From contig JAKOGI010002783.1 in assembly GCA_029747015.1 (NCBI GenBank), forward strand, positions 1 to 64,000: DNA of 64,000 nucleotides, written 5' to 3'. Both the position numbers and the translations under genes were made by a program. This DNA is from Carnegiea gigantea. Taxonomy: Eukaryota; Streptophyta; Magnoliopsida; Caryophyllales; Cactaceae. The notes under the pieces were generated by a model. It saw only the letters and a program-made list of their open reading frames with translations, had not been told where the DNA came from and ran no database searches. Positions 21,067 through 33,472 of the stretch are shown one piece after another; position 1 is the stretch's first letter, and each line of letters opens with the position of its first letter.

Positions 21067-21256
21067 GGTGAAAGTGGGAAAGGAGAAAAGGAGAGGTTAG
21101 GGCCCGGACAGGAGAAATCACGGTCGTGCTAGGGAGGCACGGTGTAGAAACAGGCTGGGAGAGGGGTGGCACGATCGTGCTTGGAGACACGGGGAGGCCG
21201 CGCTACAATTCTGGCAAATGAAGGAGAGGCATGGTCGTGTAGGCACGGGGTGGTAA
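21067..21256 (-). other. Element D leader fragment with decayed palindromes
   Basis: Carries degenerate GCACG/CGTGC inverted repeats (about 21119-21140, 21168-21180, 21229-21250), e.g. GGCACGATCGTGC. The PBS and 5' LTR of D are not reached because element F is inserted at 21257. Confidence 0.65.
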
Positions 21257-22390
21257 TGTATATATAGTTTGATCTCAAGCATCAGATTCGAGTGTGATTT
21301 TGAACAACAAAATAAAGGTGCATCCAATGCTCTTAGGAGCTATTTATTTCATCATTTGGGAGGCCCAAGATGTCTGCTAAAGGGCCTTTGAGTCATTTTG
21401 AGGGTAAATGCATAGGGAAAACTAAGTATGGGCAGAATCTTCAAGTTCAATCAACTCAACAGTTTGGAGCAGTTAGCTAGTCCGACTTTGAGGCAACTTT
21501 CATCTATGCTCCACATGATTGAGCCAAGGTTTTTCTAGGCCTAAATTCATGTTTAGGAAGATATCTTTCATATGAATCAAGTTACAAGTGGATTGGAGGT
21601 CATTTCGTTTCTCAAATCAGCCAGACAAATCAAGCCTACAAACTGGGCAGAATTCCAGTGCATAAGGTCCAAATTTGAGGCAACTTTTATCCATGATCAA
21701 CATGATTTATTCACGGGTTTTCTATCCTAAACTTAAGTTCAAGAAGTCAGCTTTCCAATAAAACAAGTTTCAAGGCTTTTGGACACCATTTGGTTAGTCA
21801 ACCAGTAAGATCTTTCAGACTATGCAATCCTGGCTGCAAACCAGCTAGGGCAGAACGATAGGGAATTACATTGACTTATTAAAGTTAAACCTTTTTGAAA
21901 CTTTGGGGAATGGAAGAAGACATAAATATTTATCAAATCATGTGCTCAAAGGGCCCCTAAGGCACCCCTATGTGCTGCTTTTATCTAGCTCAAAGTACAA
22001 GTAAAACACCCCTTTGCCCGGTTATACACTAGCCAGTACAAGGGTCTTATTTCTTAGGTTTCTCTTGTACTTCTTGCTGCATTTTGACTTTAAATGATGT
22101 ATTACGTTGCCTTATAAGCTTGGCACCTCATTTGAGAGCATCATTAGTCCTAATGAGGTGGCCAAAGCTAAATTAGACTTCCTTATGTACTTAGGGAACC
22201 GATTTGATGTCAACTCTTACCTACTGTACTTTCGGTTCCCTTGGCTGATTTTTGAGGGTTGAATTGGCTGAGTTGTTGCCTTTAAAAGCCAGCCACAAAC
22301 CCTTTTGTAATCAGATTTGATGAATGGTAAATTGCAGCGAGAAAACTCTTCTCTTAAAAATCCTAGTGTTGCATCTTAAGCTTGGCAACT
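21257..22390 (+). repeat. Element F 5' LTR, piece 1
   Basis: Begins TGTATATATAG and aligns by eye with 49478-50316 (shared text such as CATCCAATGCTCTTAGGAGC). Interrupted at 22390 by element G. No open reading frame of note. Confidence 0.8.
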
Positions 22391-23833
22391 TGTAACACCC
22401 CCAGCCCCTAGGGCCGAAAGCGTTACGTTTTCTTGACTTTCTACCTAAATTCTGGGACGAAACGGGCAGAGTTTCTCCTAACAACTGGCCGTTTTCATGC
22501 TATAAGCCTTATAACAAATCCCTGCAATTACACGGAAGCGTAAAACATTTAAAAGCAGCTCAACGACCACACACCGGAGTTCACAACTCAACGAGCCACT
22601 CGCTTGGAATACACCAACCAGATTAATTCAAGAATAAAGAAGGAAGGGAAGATACAACTCAACAGTTCATACAACTGGAGTATTGGGGTTTACATCCCAA
22701 AACATAACTAACTTAGGCCAAAAGACATCTAATTGACTAGATGGTTGGCTCATAAGACCATTCAGAGCAACTCATAAACAGTGTATATTACATGAATTTA
22801 GAATACCTGTTTACAAATATTTCAAACTAAGAATACATAACGTGACTTCAATAAACACGTAAGATCCCTTCGATGGGCACAAACGACACCTTGCAAGCAT
22901 GAATGGATTCCATCTTGTCATAGCTGATTCAATCTTTTTCCTGTTATAAAGAATACCTGGAGAAAAGGGGGAAAGGGTAGTGGAATGAGCAACCACACGC
23001 TCAGTGAGTGTCCCCTGACCCCCTTAAAACCAAAACCGTTGCAGGCAATAATATCTTTACTAGTCACATAGCGCGTATCCATACTTTACTATCATATTAG
23101 GCATTCATAGAATTCTTATGGAAACATCACTAACCATAAACTTCACTTTGGGCACTCAAACTCATTTCTAGGTCTCTAAATGACCAAACTTCATTACTAC
23201 CAGGCAGTTAAACACTTAAACAAGGGACGAGGCTAAACACAAAAACTTTCTTTTTCATAAACATAACTTCTTGGCATTCTATTCCAACTATGCATGAAAC
23301 CCTATTCATATGATGTGCACATAAGGTTATTTCTTTTCAGAATCATACTCTTCTTGGCATTTCATTCGTATGGTATGCATAAGATACACACATTTCAAGT
23401 CTCAATCAATTCTCATTCATAGGATATGCATGAAATATGCTCATAAGACTTACTTCTCATGTTCGTATCTTACTTAGCATCTCACACGTAGGAAGCTTTC
23501 TTTCTTTTACTGAAAACACTTCATTTAGCCTCTTGAGGCTCATAAAAGTTCTTCTCTTAGCTTTTTGAGGCTCATATTCTTTTGAAGAATCTCTTTCATC
23601 TTGGTCTTTTAATGACCCTTAAAAACCTTCTTTCTGAAATACTTAAAAAGGCGAAACGCCAACTGCTTTTCTTACTTATTAGAAACTTACTAATAGCATA
23701 TACACATCTTATTGTGCTGGCTAAGTGAGATTATAACTCACAACTTACGTTATCCCTGGGATATACGTACTTAACTTTTGTCCAAAATGCGTCTTAGTAG
23801 AGCAACTCTAACCTCGATACTGTCCTCTGTAGG

Positions 23834-24165
23834 GCAACAGCTCACACCAGGATAATCATATCCTTAGTCCAGTTCCCCTCAAGGTTTTCTTACGCGTCAC
23901 ACATCATAACTTATCTGGGGAACAACTCACACCAAGATAATTCATATCTTGAGTCCAATTCCCAGGAACAACTCACACCAAGATACCTCGTATCTTGGGT
24001 CAAGTTCCTAACTTGTCTTTAGGGGGAAATAGCTCACGCCAAGATAATTCATATCTTGCGTCCAATTTCCAGGAGCAGCTCACACCAAGATACCTCGTAT
24101 CTTGAGTCCAGTTCCTAACTTACTTATGTCAGGGGGAAACAGCTCATGCCCTTTTGCGTCCAGTT
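23834..24165. repeat. Tandem hairpin repeat in element G
   Basis: About six copies of a unit of roughly 46-61 bp starting CAGCTCACACCAAGATA, followed by A/CCTCGTATCTTG or ATTCATATCTTG and a CAGTTCC-like end. Most copies contain the inverted repeat CAAGATA..TATCTTG with a 5-6 nt centre. Confidence 0.75.
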
Positions 24166-25492
24166 GCGACCCTCTGGCCAACTTCTCAGCACATTTTTAG
24201 TCTTTAAGAACATATTTTATTTCTCTGTTTCAAATGCTTACTCGTTGAAAACTCGCTTTTTAAACAAAACGACCATAATCTTTCTAAATGCTTATAGGTC
24301 ACTTGTTTTTAATTTAAAAAAACTTCTTATAAACGTACTAACTCGTAAAACAACTTTACTTTTAACTTTAAAACCTTCTTATAAACATAATACGTCTACT
24401 GATTCGTAAAACGACTTCATTTCTAACTTAAAAGCTTTCAAAATCATGAAAACATACATTTAGCAATCCTTCTTAAACATATCAGAATTTCGAAAACTAT
24501 TCACTTAATGGCACGTAGCACATTGAGGGGAAAATGGGGGTTCACATGTATCACATTCAAGCACTTCGTGATCAATTCAGCACAATGAGCCACACATGGC
24601 CTTCCAATCCACACGATTGCGGTTAATTCACAACCTAGGCTCCCTCCTCACAAGCACCGTACCACAAAGACCTCGAGCCACTCATAGTTCTACCTCAAAC
24701 CATCCAACAACCATCTCGGTTTCAATTTCGCAATTTAGCATTCTAATCATCATGATATATTGAAAAGCGATATGTAAACTTACGCAAACTTACCCATACT
24801 TAACTTACCGAGTAAGCAATTAACAATTACCAGTGCGCTGCAACCAACGGTTATATCGTACACACATTTATACATATAGACACCCATATGACCTTAATTT
24901 AGTAAGCCAAGTTAAACTAACTAGGCATGAAACATGATTGCATTCATGTATGGCAGTTAGGGGACGTGAACATGCTCAGTTTGTCATTCAAATACTATGC
25001 CTAAGACTATTGTATAAGCATAATTCAACTAAATAGACAAGCGCCGATTTGGGGCGTTCATTCATTGATTCTAAGTTACATTTCAAGCCTAACTAAGTCA
25101 TTTAAACATAATACGATTCCAAACATTCGTTTAGTATCTCGAAGTCATTATTCGAATCTATTTAGGCCCTTTAAACATAGTGCGTTCAAGATATTCGTTT
25201 ATTATATCGAAGTTAACAAATGATTATGAAATAACTAAGCATATATACGTTGATTCTAAACACTTATAATTCCCTTCGAAATTAATAAATGATCATGGAA
25301 TGACTAAACATATATACACTGATTCTAAACACTTACGATTCACTTCAAAGTTAATATACGATTATGAAACGACAAAACATGTATACGTTAATTCTAAGTG
25401 TTTATCATTCATTTCGAAGTTAGAAAACGATTATGAATTAACTGAACGCACATTCTTCGTTTCTAAACATTTATAACCCACTTCGAAGTTAG

Positions 25493-25738
25493 TTTTCAGG
25501 CATGAATTAACTGAATAGGTTCGAATCAAAGCTAAACAGGCATATTCACTTCAAATTAAATCTTCAGGCATGAATTTACTGAATATATTCGAATCAAAGC
25601 TAAACGCGCATAATTCACTTCGAATTAAATCTTCAGGCATGAATTAACTAAATAGATTCGAATCAAAGCTAAACACGCATAATTCACTTCGGATTAAATC
25701 TTCAGGCATGAATTAACCTAATTCACTTGAATCGATTC
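25493..25738. repeat. 69-bp tandem repeat in element G
   Basis: Units begin TCTTCAGGCATGAATT and continue with GAATCAAAGCTAAAC and ATTCACTTCGAATTAAA. Starts at about 25493, 25561, 25630 and 25699 give a 68-69 bp period. Looser relatives extend upstream to about 25090. The last unit is cut by solo LTR H and resumes at 26861. Confidence 0.75.
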
Positions 25739-26855
25739 TGATGTATTCAAGCTTCACTAAGGCAAGTATTTGCTAAAGTGAATCAAGAATGCATTTGAGA
25801 AGGAAGCAAGAAAGGAGAACCAATAACCAAGATAGATCAAGTGGACTAGCAAGGGTGATGATAACCCACCTTGGTTTGCACACTTGGGCAAAACTTCTTC
25901 CTTCAACTAAGTTACAGAATTTAATCACCTTCTTAGTTGAATTAACAAGACCTAGAGACCCACTTGAGTTGCCAAGCTCAAGATATAACACTAGGAGTTT
26001 TTGTGGAAAGAGTTTGAAAACTCACAAGCTCATATATTCAAAGTTATGTTGAAAATGAAGGCCAAGCTGGGTTTTTAAGCTTGATGGCCGAACTCCTCTC
26101 CCCTTCCAAGCAGCAAAATCAATAGCTAAGTACATTTGGGGAAGAGTTACACATCTAGTCAACCAATGCTAGCTAAACACCTCACTACCTAGCTTAATCT
26201 ACCTCATTAGGGGTTATAATACCTCCCAAATGAGGTGTCAAGCTTACAATGATCCTAGGATGCAGCAACATGACTCATTCAGCAAGTGGGGAGGCAAGGG
26301 GACAAGCAAAACCCAAGAAAATCAGACCCTTGTACCGGTTTGGGAAGAACCGGGTAAAGGGGTGTTTCTCTTGTCCTTTTGGCTGGTTAATACCAACACA
26401 AGGGGGTGCTTTGGATGGGATTTGAACCCATGACCTGATAAATATTTGTGTCCCCTTTCATGCTGTAAAATTTGACAAAAGTTGGAGTTGAGGAAGTCAA
26501 CCAATTAGGGCCTTATTTCGGACTGTGCTGGATTGCGCCCTGCAGTGCGCTGTCTCAGGTTTTGGCTTGGTTGACTGACCAAATGGACTCCAAATGCTTT
26601 GCAAAAGGTCTTGTTGGAAAGCTAAGATCTTAAGCTTTAAGGGGGTGGTGCGTGCAGGAAATTTCCCCTTCTGCATTTTGCTCCAACAGAGAAGCAAAAC
26701 CGGGTCAGGGACGGTATGAACTGGGCAGTTCACTTTCTTCTTTGTGCACACGATTTCTGACTATGGCATGAACTCCTTTGGCCTTCTTGGACTCCCTAAC
26801 AGGGGAAGGATCATTAGCAATGGCCTTTGAAGGTTTGGTTGGATGGTCTCCATCA
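25739..26855 (-). mobile_element. Element H: solo LTR inside element G
   Basis: 1117 bp; on the minus strand it starts TGATGGAGACCATCC and ends GAATACATCA. Flanked by a perfect TSD GATTC (25734-25738, 26856-26860). No PBS or internal region, so it is the product of LTR-LTR recombination. The LTR is distantly similar to that of element F (shared end GGCTTGAATACAT). Confidence 0.88.
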
Positions 26856-27059
26856 GATTCTAAGCCACTTTTGAGTATTAATCAACTAAGTTAACATATG
26901 TCGATTTGAAGTCACTTTCGGGCATAAACTAGCTAAACTTAACATGCTTCGCAACTTAAAACTTAAAACCATTTCGAATCTACTAATACTTAGGAGACGA
27001 GAAACACCCACCTCGCTCTAAGCTTAAGGACCCGATCATGGGTTGCATAGACTGACTCG

Positions 27060-27600
27060 AAGCTAGGCCATGACCCCTGCTCCTCGTGATGCTGTTGCTA
27101 CTGCCTCTTCTCCCTCGCTCTAGCCCTTGGCCACGCAGATCAGGACCATGTCGGTGGTGGTCGGGTACTGTTGGTGTTTTGGCTTCAAACCCTAACCCTC
27201 TAAATCATTGCCCTCACCCAACCCTTCTCTATCTTTCTCTTCGCCGGCGGTGAACGGACAGCCAGCAGCTCGCCGTCGCAGCCCGTCTTCGGCCCACCGT
27301 CGCCACCCATCTATCCTTGCTCCCTCACCCTTTCGCTCCATCTCTCTCTCTGTCTCGCTCTTGGCGTGTCGCGGAGGTCCGGCCAGCGCCTGCCTCGCCG
27401 ATGTGCCGTCGTCCACCTCGCCGTCCGGCGGCCACTCCCCTCTTCCGCCTCTCTCCCTTTCTCTTTCTTGTGCCAGGGGTTGGGGGGCTCGCATGGAACA
27501 CCAAGAACCCCCCTTGTCGTGGTTTTCTGCCCCCCGCAAGAGAAGGGGCTTCGGCCCCTTATTTGATATATTCCCCCCCTTTTTTTGGTTTAATGCTTGC
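27060..27600. other. GC/CT-rich island in element G
   Basis: Strikingly GC- and CT-rich against AT-rich surroundings. It holds open frames on both strands (27192-27539 minus, 115 codons, Arg/Glu/Gly-rich; 27208-27612 plus, Pro/Ser-rich) of low complexity that I do not recognise as any protein. It could be a promoter or untranslated-leader region of the LTR or captured host DNA. I do not call a gene. Confidence 0.45.
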
Positions 27601-27994
27601 TCAATCGACTGACACCGCTAGTCTAATCTCGTACCTCTTATTCTAAACCCAATTGTTAATACCATCGCTCATCGATCATTTGTTCCTAAATATGTCAAGG
27701 TTCGATTTAATAAACCACAAACTAATTCTAAGATTGAAAACCTAATCGTACTCGGGAAACGACTAAATAAATCGAATAACGACTAAATTAAACTATCGAT
27801 ATAATTTGAAGGCACAAATAGCACGAATTAACTTTAAAATCAATAATAGCAATAATAATTCTTTTTAATAAAATTATCGCTCCCGAAAGCACATCAATAA
27901 TCATTTAACTCATACAGTTACTAAAAATACGATTTTAGAACGTAAAAAGGAAATTTAGTTAGCTTAACGGAAAACGAAAATGCGGGGTCTTACA

Positions 27995-28055
27995 CAACTC
28001 AAGTGGGTCTCTAGCTCTCTTTATCTCAACTAGAAAGGTGATTAAGTTTTATAAC
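27995..28055 (+). repeat. Element F 5' LTR, piece 2
   Basis: Short stretch between elements G and J (27995-27999 is the second TSD copy of G). Its text, AACTCAAGTGGGTCTCTAG, continues the LTR and matches the rc of solo LTR H near 25960. Confidence 0.7.
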
Positions 28056-30909
28056 TGATGCAGAACTGATGCTAGAATAAGACCCTCATCTTGGACCAGA
28101 GAAGACTTTGCTGCTCAGCCACCAACAAGGCCAAGTCTGTGAGGCAATACAATTCAGTTTGGAGGCCATTTTAGGGAGGTCCTTCGTTTGCCAGGCACCC
28201 TAGCATCACTGTCATCCAAGCCAAGTCATTTTGTTGCTCCAACAGCAGCCTTAGTTCAGTTCAGTGCAAATAAAGAACAACCTGCAGTTAGCATGTTTGA
28301 GGTTATTTTCCCTGCTTCCCATAACACATGTGTGCCTAAAGAATCCAATCCCTTTTTGATGGAAATCCCTCCATCCCTTTTGTTAAAAAAGAATCAAATC
28401 AAATTAGGTAATCTTATTATGCTGGTTTAAGGATGAATAAATCATCCAAGTTTTGATTAAACATTGAAACTACAGGGCAAGGGTTAAATCCAGCAGCTAA
28501 CCCGTTTTTGTGTGCTTAATTTCTCAAACATACTAAGGGTTTACGTCTAATATTTTTTGATGGATTTGAAGATCAAGATGCTAGCTTTCCAACAAATCAA
28601 GTTTCATCCAATTTGGACTTCATTTGGTCGTTCAAATCAGCAATTAAACCCAAGGTGTCAAAACTGCCCAGCAGGGCCAGGATGAACCCGGTTTTGTTCT
28701 TTTTATTTCTTATGATATAGTTTAGCTTAAGTCTTGAATTTTTGCATATTTTGGGTCCCCAAGATCTTAGCTTTCATTTCCAATTGGAATTACCAGATTT
28801 GGAGTTCAATTGGTTAGTGAACTAAGCTAATTAGTAAACCTGTGCTGTTTTGGAGTCCAATCTGCACGGTTTGGGAAATCAGGCTGATTCAAGGGGTAAA
28901 TGACGTCCAATTGCTATGATTCAAAAAGGAGGGTAATCTAGACATCTTGAGGTTTCCAACCATGTAAGAAACGTAGCAATTAGTCATCATTTGAGGTGTC
29001 AAACATGCGTTGCAAGTGGAGGCAGAAACCGGCTGCTTGACACCCGGTTGCTTAGCCTGGTGGTTTTCCTCCTTCAAGGGGTTTGCTTAAGGTGGAAGGC
29101 TGCCAAGCAGGTCATTTTGAGCTGCTTGATTAAGCACCACTCAGCTACTTGAGAGAGAGACACGTGGAGCTAGTGAAACGCCACCATTTTGCAAGCTCTC
29201 ATTCGACCACTCAAGCATGACATGGCACACATGCAATTTTCAGTCCTTTTGAGGTGGCAGCCATGCACTCTTACCTTCCTAGCTGGGAAATTGAGTCATC
29301 TACATTCCTTAATGCATAGGAAAGGCTTAGGAAGATAAATTAAGTGCTTTGAAATATAAACTTTCAGCTTATGTATGTTTTAGTTTAAACCATGTATTAT
29401 TGAGCATAGGATTAGTTTAATGACTTTCCTTGCCTAGAAGGAAAGCCCTTTTCATGTAATCACAAGGCTATATAAGTGCCTTGGCTGCTCTTTTGTAAAA
29501 CAATAAGTTTGAGTATTAAAGTTGAGAGCAAAGACTTTGTGTCTTGTGATTTCTTAAACACTTAACTTGCTTATCCTTAATTGTGGCCGATTAAGGTGGT
29601 GACCAAGTGAGTCTTGATCTTTGGTTAGGTGGTGTATCTTATCCTAATCCAAGATTAAGGGCCCTAAGCTAAGTGATTAGTGGTGTATCTTATCTAATCA
29701 CAAGGCTTAGAACTATCCAGATTCCATTGAATTCACTTAAAGTTCATGAAGTTAGCTTTGGGTTCCTTAAACCAAAGCTCTCCTTTTTCATGTTCTAATC
29801 AGTGAACTTCATTCCCACATCTCCTTCTTGTTTTCATATTCATTTCAAGCTTAATCAAGGCCAAGAATTCTTGCTTTGATTCAGTTTTGAGCCCAAACAC
29901 AAAAGCCATCTCAAAAACCGTGAAAATCACAAACTAGGCGTGCTTAGGCAGCAAGTTGGCACGGTGCCCCGTGCCTTGAAGCACGACCGTGCCACCCCTG
30001 GTTCGAGAGTTTCCCACTTGTTTTGGTTGTGTTCCTGTTGTAAGTTAGCTTGGGTTGTTCCTACCCTTAAGACTTACATCACTTTTGATCAGTACCCTAA
30101 CTCATTTATCAGCTCATAATTAGCTCCTACATGATAAAGGTTACTTGATTTTTATCCTGGAATTAATTACTGGCGGTAGCAGGTCAGCAGCAGTAGCAAC
30201 GGTTTAAAGGGAGAATTTCTACCCCTAACCTAGCAGCTCATTTCAGTAAGTCTAAGGGCTTGAAAAGGTGTCTAAATATTTATCCAATAAGGCCCTAAAG
30301 TTGCAGATTCAGATCCTTTAGCATTAGCTTTTACCCAGCACCAGAATGCAAGAAATACCCTTTTATCCTTTGGATTTCAGTGTGCTGTACTTGCTGGCAG
30401 GCTGGGCTAGCTCGATGTAATCAGTTGTAAATCTCCTCCCAAGGCCATCATTAGCAAGTACCTTGATGCTGTTAAGGGTTGACACCTCAGTAATGGAGAT
30501 AAGCAAAGGGTTTAGGTGTCAAGAATCCAGCCTGTTACTGTTTTAAGCTAGTTTAGTTCAAATCTGTTTTCTTATTTTAGCCAGAATCAGTTATGGCTGT
30601 TGATCCTTTGATTGTAACTGAGTATTTAAGGCTTGTCTCCGCTTGTAATACTCAGATTATTATGAATGAAAGTCTTCCTTTTGCTGGTTCAAGCAAAAAC
30701 CTCTCAAAATCTCTATGACTTAAGCCTGTTCAGGTGGTGTTGAGAGTGATTCCTTATCTAAACTCCTGGTGAATTCTGCTTTAAGCGGCTTAGTGGTGAA
30801 TCCTGCAGTTCTAGTTAGTGGAAATACTTCCTTTAGGCCAATTCATATCTTCTATGTTGAGTTGCTAGCTTTGTTAACAATTCAGGCTTGCAAGACTCAG
30901 CATACATCA
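28056..30909 (+). repeat. Element J 5' LTR (interrupted by K)
   Basis: 28056-28356 plus 30087-30909 make 1124 bp of LTR. No GCACG/CGTGC palindrome pair belongs to it; the one at 29958-29993 is in K. Confidence 0.88.
28357..30081 (+). mobile_element. Element K: solo LTR of the N family
   Basis: 1725 bp, starts TGATGGAAATCCC, ends GACTTACATCA, flanked by TSD CTTTT (28352-28356, 30082-30086). It closely matches the LTRs of element N (43192-44930). It carries the palindrome pair GGCACGGTGCCCCGTGCC (29958-29975) and GCACGACCGTGCC (29981-29993) near its end, and TATATAAG near 29470. Confidence 0.9.
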
Positions 30910-30911
30910 GC

Positions 30912-30924
30912 TGGTATCAGAGCC
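30912..30924 (+). other. Primer binding site of element J
   Basis: TGGTATCAGAGCC two nt after the 5' LTR; initiator tRNA-Met type. Confidence 0.88.
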
Positions 30925-31115
30925 TAACCTGATTCTTAGTGAGTTGTTTCTTTTACTCTGTGCCGCTTCCTTTCCTAGTCTCATTCACTTGTTTTTCCTC
31001 CTGAAACTTGTTATTCAACCACAAAAGAACCCTACCTGTCCAAACACAAGTCCAGCCACAAAAGAAGCAAACTCCTCAAATAGCCGTAGCATAGCAATTT
31101 CCTTACCTGAGGAGC

Positions 31116-33472
31116 ATGGCTGAAAGGGAAAACACTTCCTCTCCACCACAGCAACCTGTGAGAGTTCCTAGAGGTCTCTCTCTGGAACAGGCTCATGAAC
31201 ATATGAGAGATCAAGCTATTCTGGAAATGCAAGAAAGTATCAGAACACTTGCAGCTTAAATTCAGCAACTTATGAACCAGCCTAGAGGAAGAGAAAGGGA
31301 ACCACCTCAGGACCCTCCTGGAGGTTCTGATTCCCCTCCTGACTCTCAGTATGGTAGTGAATCTTCTACTGGTGATGCTAGGCCTATAAGAAGGAGAGTG
31401 CATAGGGATGATCTTAAGGACCTCAGAATAGAGGCCCCTGAGTTGGATGGAATTTTAAAGCCTGAAGATTACTTGGAATGGGTTTAGGCTATGGAAAGGA
31501 TCATAGAAATCAAAGGCTATTCTGGGGAAAAGGATTTTAAGCTTGCTGTCCTGAAGTTAAAACAATATACTTCATTTGGTATGAAAATCTAAAGAGAACC
31601 GGGGCTTTGGAAGGCAAACCTAAGGTCAAAACTTGGGTTAAATTAAAGAAGCATATGGACAGAAGGTTCTTGCTAGCCACCTATAAGCAAGAGCTGTACC
31701 TGAAAGTTACTTCCTTGCAACAGGGAGGCGTGAAGGTTGAAGAATACATTAGGGAATTCGAGGAACTACAGATCAGGTGTGCCTGGAGGGAAGAACCTGA
31801 ACAAACCATTGCCAGGTTTCTCAAGGGCTTAAACCCTGCAATCCTAGAAAGGGTTGAGCTACAACCTTTCTGGAAATTTGAAGATGCCTGCAAGTTAGCT
31901 GTTAAGGTTGAGAAACAGCTAAAATCAAGGAGGCCTTACTCTTCTGCACCTCCTAAACCTACTGTAGCAGTAAAGACCTTTAATTCTTACAAGCCAAAAC
32001 CTGCCCCTAAGGGTGACAAGGACAACGAGAAAGGAAAGGAGGTTGCCAAGGACACTTCTTAGGGCTAGAAGAAATGTTTCAAGTGCCATGGCTATGGTCG
32101 CTTTCAGGTAGATTGTCCCAACAGAAGGGTACTCACAATCAGGGAGATTGAAGAACTAGACCACATGGAAGTAGAGGAGGATGAAGAAGGAGAATTTGCT
32201 GATGAGGGTGAGACTTCTTACTTGCCACCTAAAGAGGGTGAGATGCTCATGATTAAAAGGGTTGTTCATGCTACTGAAGCCCCACCAGAAGCCAACCAAA
32301 GAGGGCAAATATTCCACTACAGATGCAAGGTAGCCAACAAAACATACAACCTGATCATAGATGGGGGTAGCTACACAAATGTAGCTTCTACTGAAATAGT
32401 TAGCAAACTGAACCTGGCCACCATCATTCACCCTAGACCCTACACCTTGCAATGGCTTAAGAGAGGTAATGAAGTAACAGTTTCTAAGTAAACTTTGGTT
32501 CCTTTTTCAATTGGTGAATATCAAGATGAGGTTCTCTGTGATGTCTTGCCAATGGATGCTTGCCACTTGCTTCTTGGCAGACCTTAACAGTTTGATAGGG
32601 ATGTTATTCACCACGGTCAATCCAACGCTTATTCCTTCAAATTGAAGGGTAAGAAGATGACACTGAACCCTTTACCCCCTAACCAAACACATAAACCTGA
32701 AATTGGGAAGGATAAACACAAGGGGAGTGTCTTGCTTGTCAATGGGGGAAGAGTGGAAAGGGCTATTACCAAGGGAAAACCTGTGTTTGTTGTACTTATG
32801 TTGGAATCTGCCCCTAAATCAGATCCAGTAACCCTATACCCTTCTGTTCAGCCCTTGATAGAGGAGTTTAAGGATGTTTTTCCCCAAGACTTACCCCCTG
32901 GCCTCTCTCCAAAAAGGGGTATAGAGCACCAGAATGATCTAATCCCTAGAGCCTCATTACCTAACAAGCCTGCCTACAGATGCAACCCTACTGAAGCCAG
33001 GGAGCTACAAAGGTAAGTTCAAGAGCTGATTAATAGGGGTTATGTGAAGGAAAGCATGAGTCTATGCTCAGGCCCAGCCTTATTGGTGCCAAAGAAAGAT
33101 GGCAGTTAGAGGATGTGTGCAAACAGTAGAGCCATCAACAATATAACAATCAAGCATAGGTATTTTATCCCTATACTTGATGACTTGTTGGATGAGCTTC
33201 ATGGTTCAAAAATCTTCTCCAAGATAGATTTAAGGAGTGGCTATCATCATATCAGAATGAGAGAAGGAGATGAATGAAAAACTGCTTTCAAGACAAAGCA
33301 AGGGATTTATGAATGGCTTGTCATGCCATTTGGGTTATCTAATGCACCTAGCACCTTCTTGAGATTGATGAATGAAGTGCTTAGGCCCTACATAGGTCTG
33401 TTTGTGATTGTATATTTTGATGACATACTTGTGTACAGCAAGACAGAACCTGATCACATCCAGCACCTCAGG
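31116..33472 (+). pseudogene. Element J gag-protease-RT, first part
   Basis: Starts MAERENTSSPPQQPVRVPRG at ATG 31116. Frame breaks: TAA 31257-31259, TAG 31485-31487 (WVQAM expected), a frameshift near 31570, TAG 32060-32062, stops in protease and linker (32489, about 32590), TAG 33107-33109 and TGA 33275-33277 (both Trp positions). The zinc knuckle reads CFKCHGYGRFQVDC, its His replaced by Arg. Protease keeps LIIDGGSYTNVAS and RT keeps [10 protein letters not shown] just before element L cuts it at 33472. The gene continues at 35983. Dead copy of an autonomous element related to D. Confidence 0.9.

Larger units (their letters stand above)
22391..27994 (-). mobile_element. Element G: long LTR-like insertion, probably a solo LTR (about 4.5 kb without H)
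   Basis: Ends are TGTAACACCCC..GGGGTCTTACA, flanked by TSD CAACT (22386-22390, 27995-27999). There is no internal PBS, purine tract or gag-pol, and no internal copy of either end, so one long LTR left by recombination is the simplest reading. Very long LTRs with TGTAA-type ends occur in the Tekay/Del chromovirus clade; that assignment is tentative, and the minus orientation is a guess from the end sequences. 22391-23830, 24166-25492 and 27601-27994 are AT-rich with nothing recognisable. Confidence 0.65.

Noticed and set aside
23000..25000. A hidden second element inside G
   Set aside because: No internal TG..CA pair with TSD, PBS or coding similarity was found other than H.
26405..26440. A tRNA gene in solo LTR H
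   Set aside because: Only the T-arm and 3' acceptor-like half are present; no D-arm, anticodon arm or matching 5' acceptor strand.
27192..27612. Two overlapping ORFs on opposite strands in the GC-rich island of G as host gene exons
   Set aside because: Low-complexity Arg/Gly/Glu and Pro/Ser composition forced by base content, no recognisable domain, no splice or promoter context, inside a transposon.
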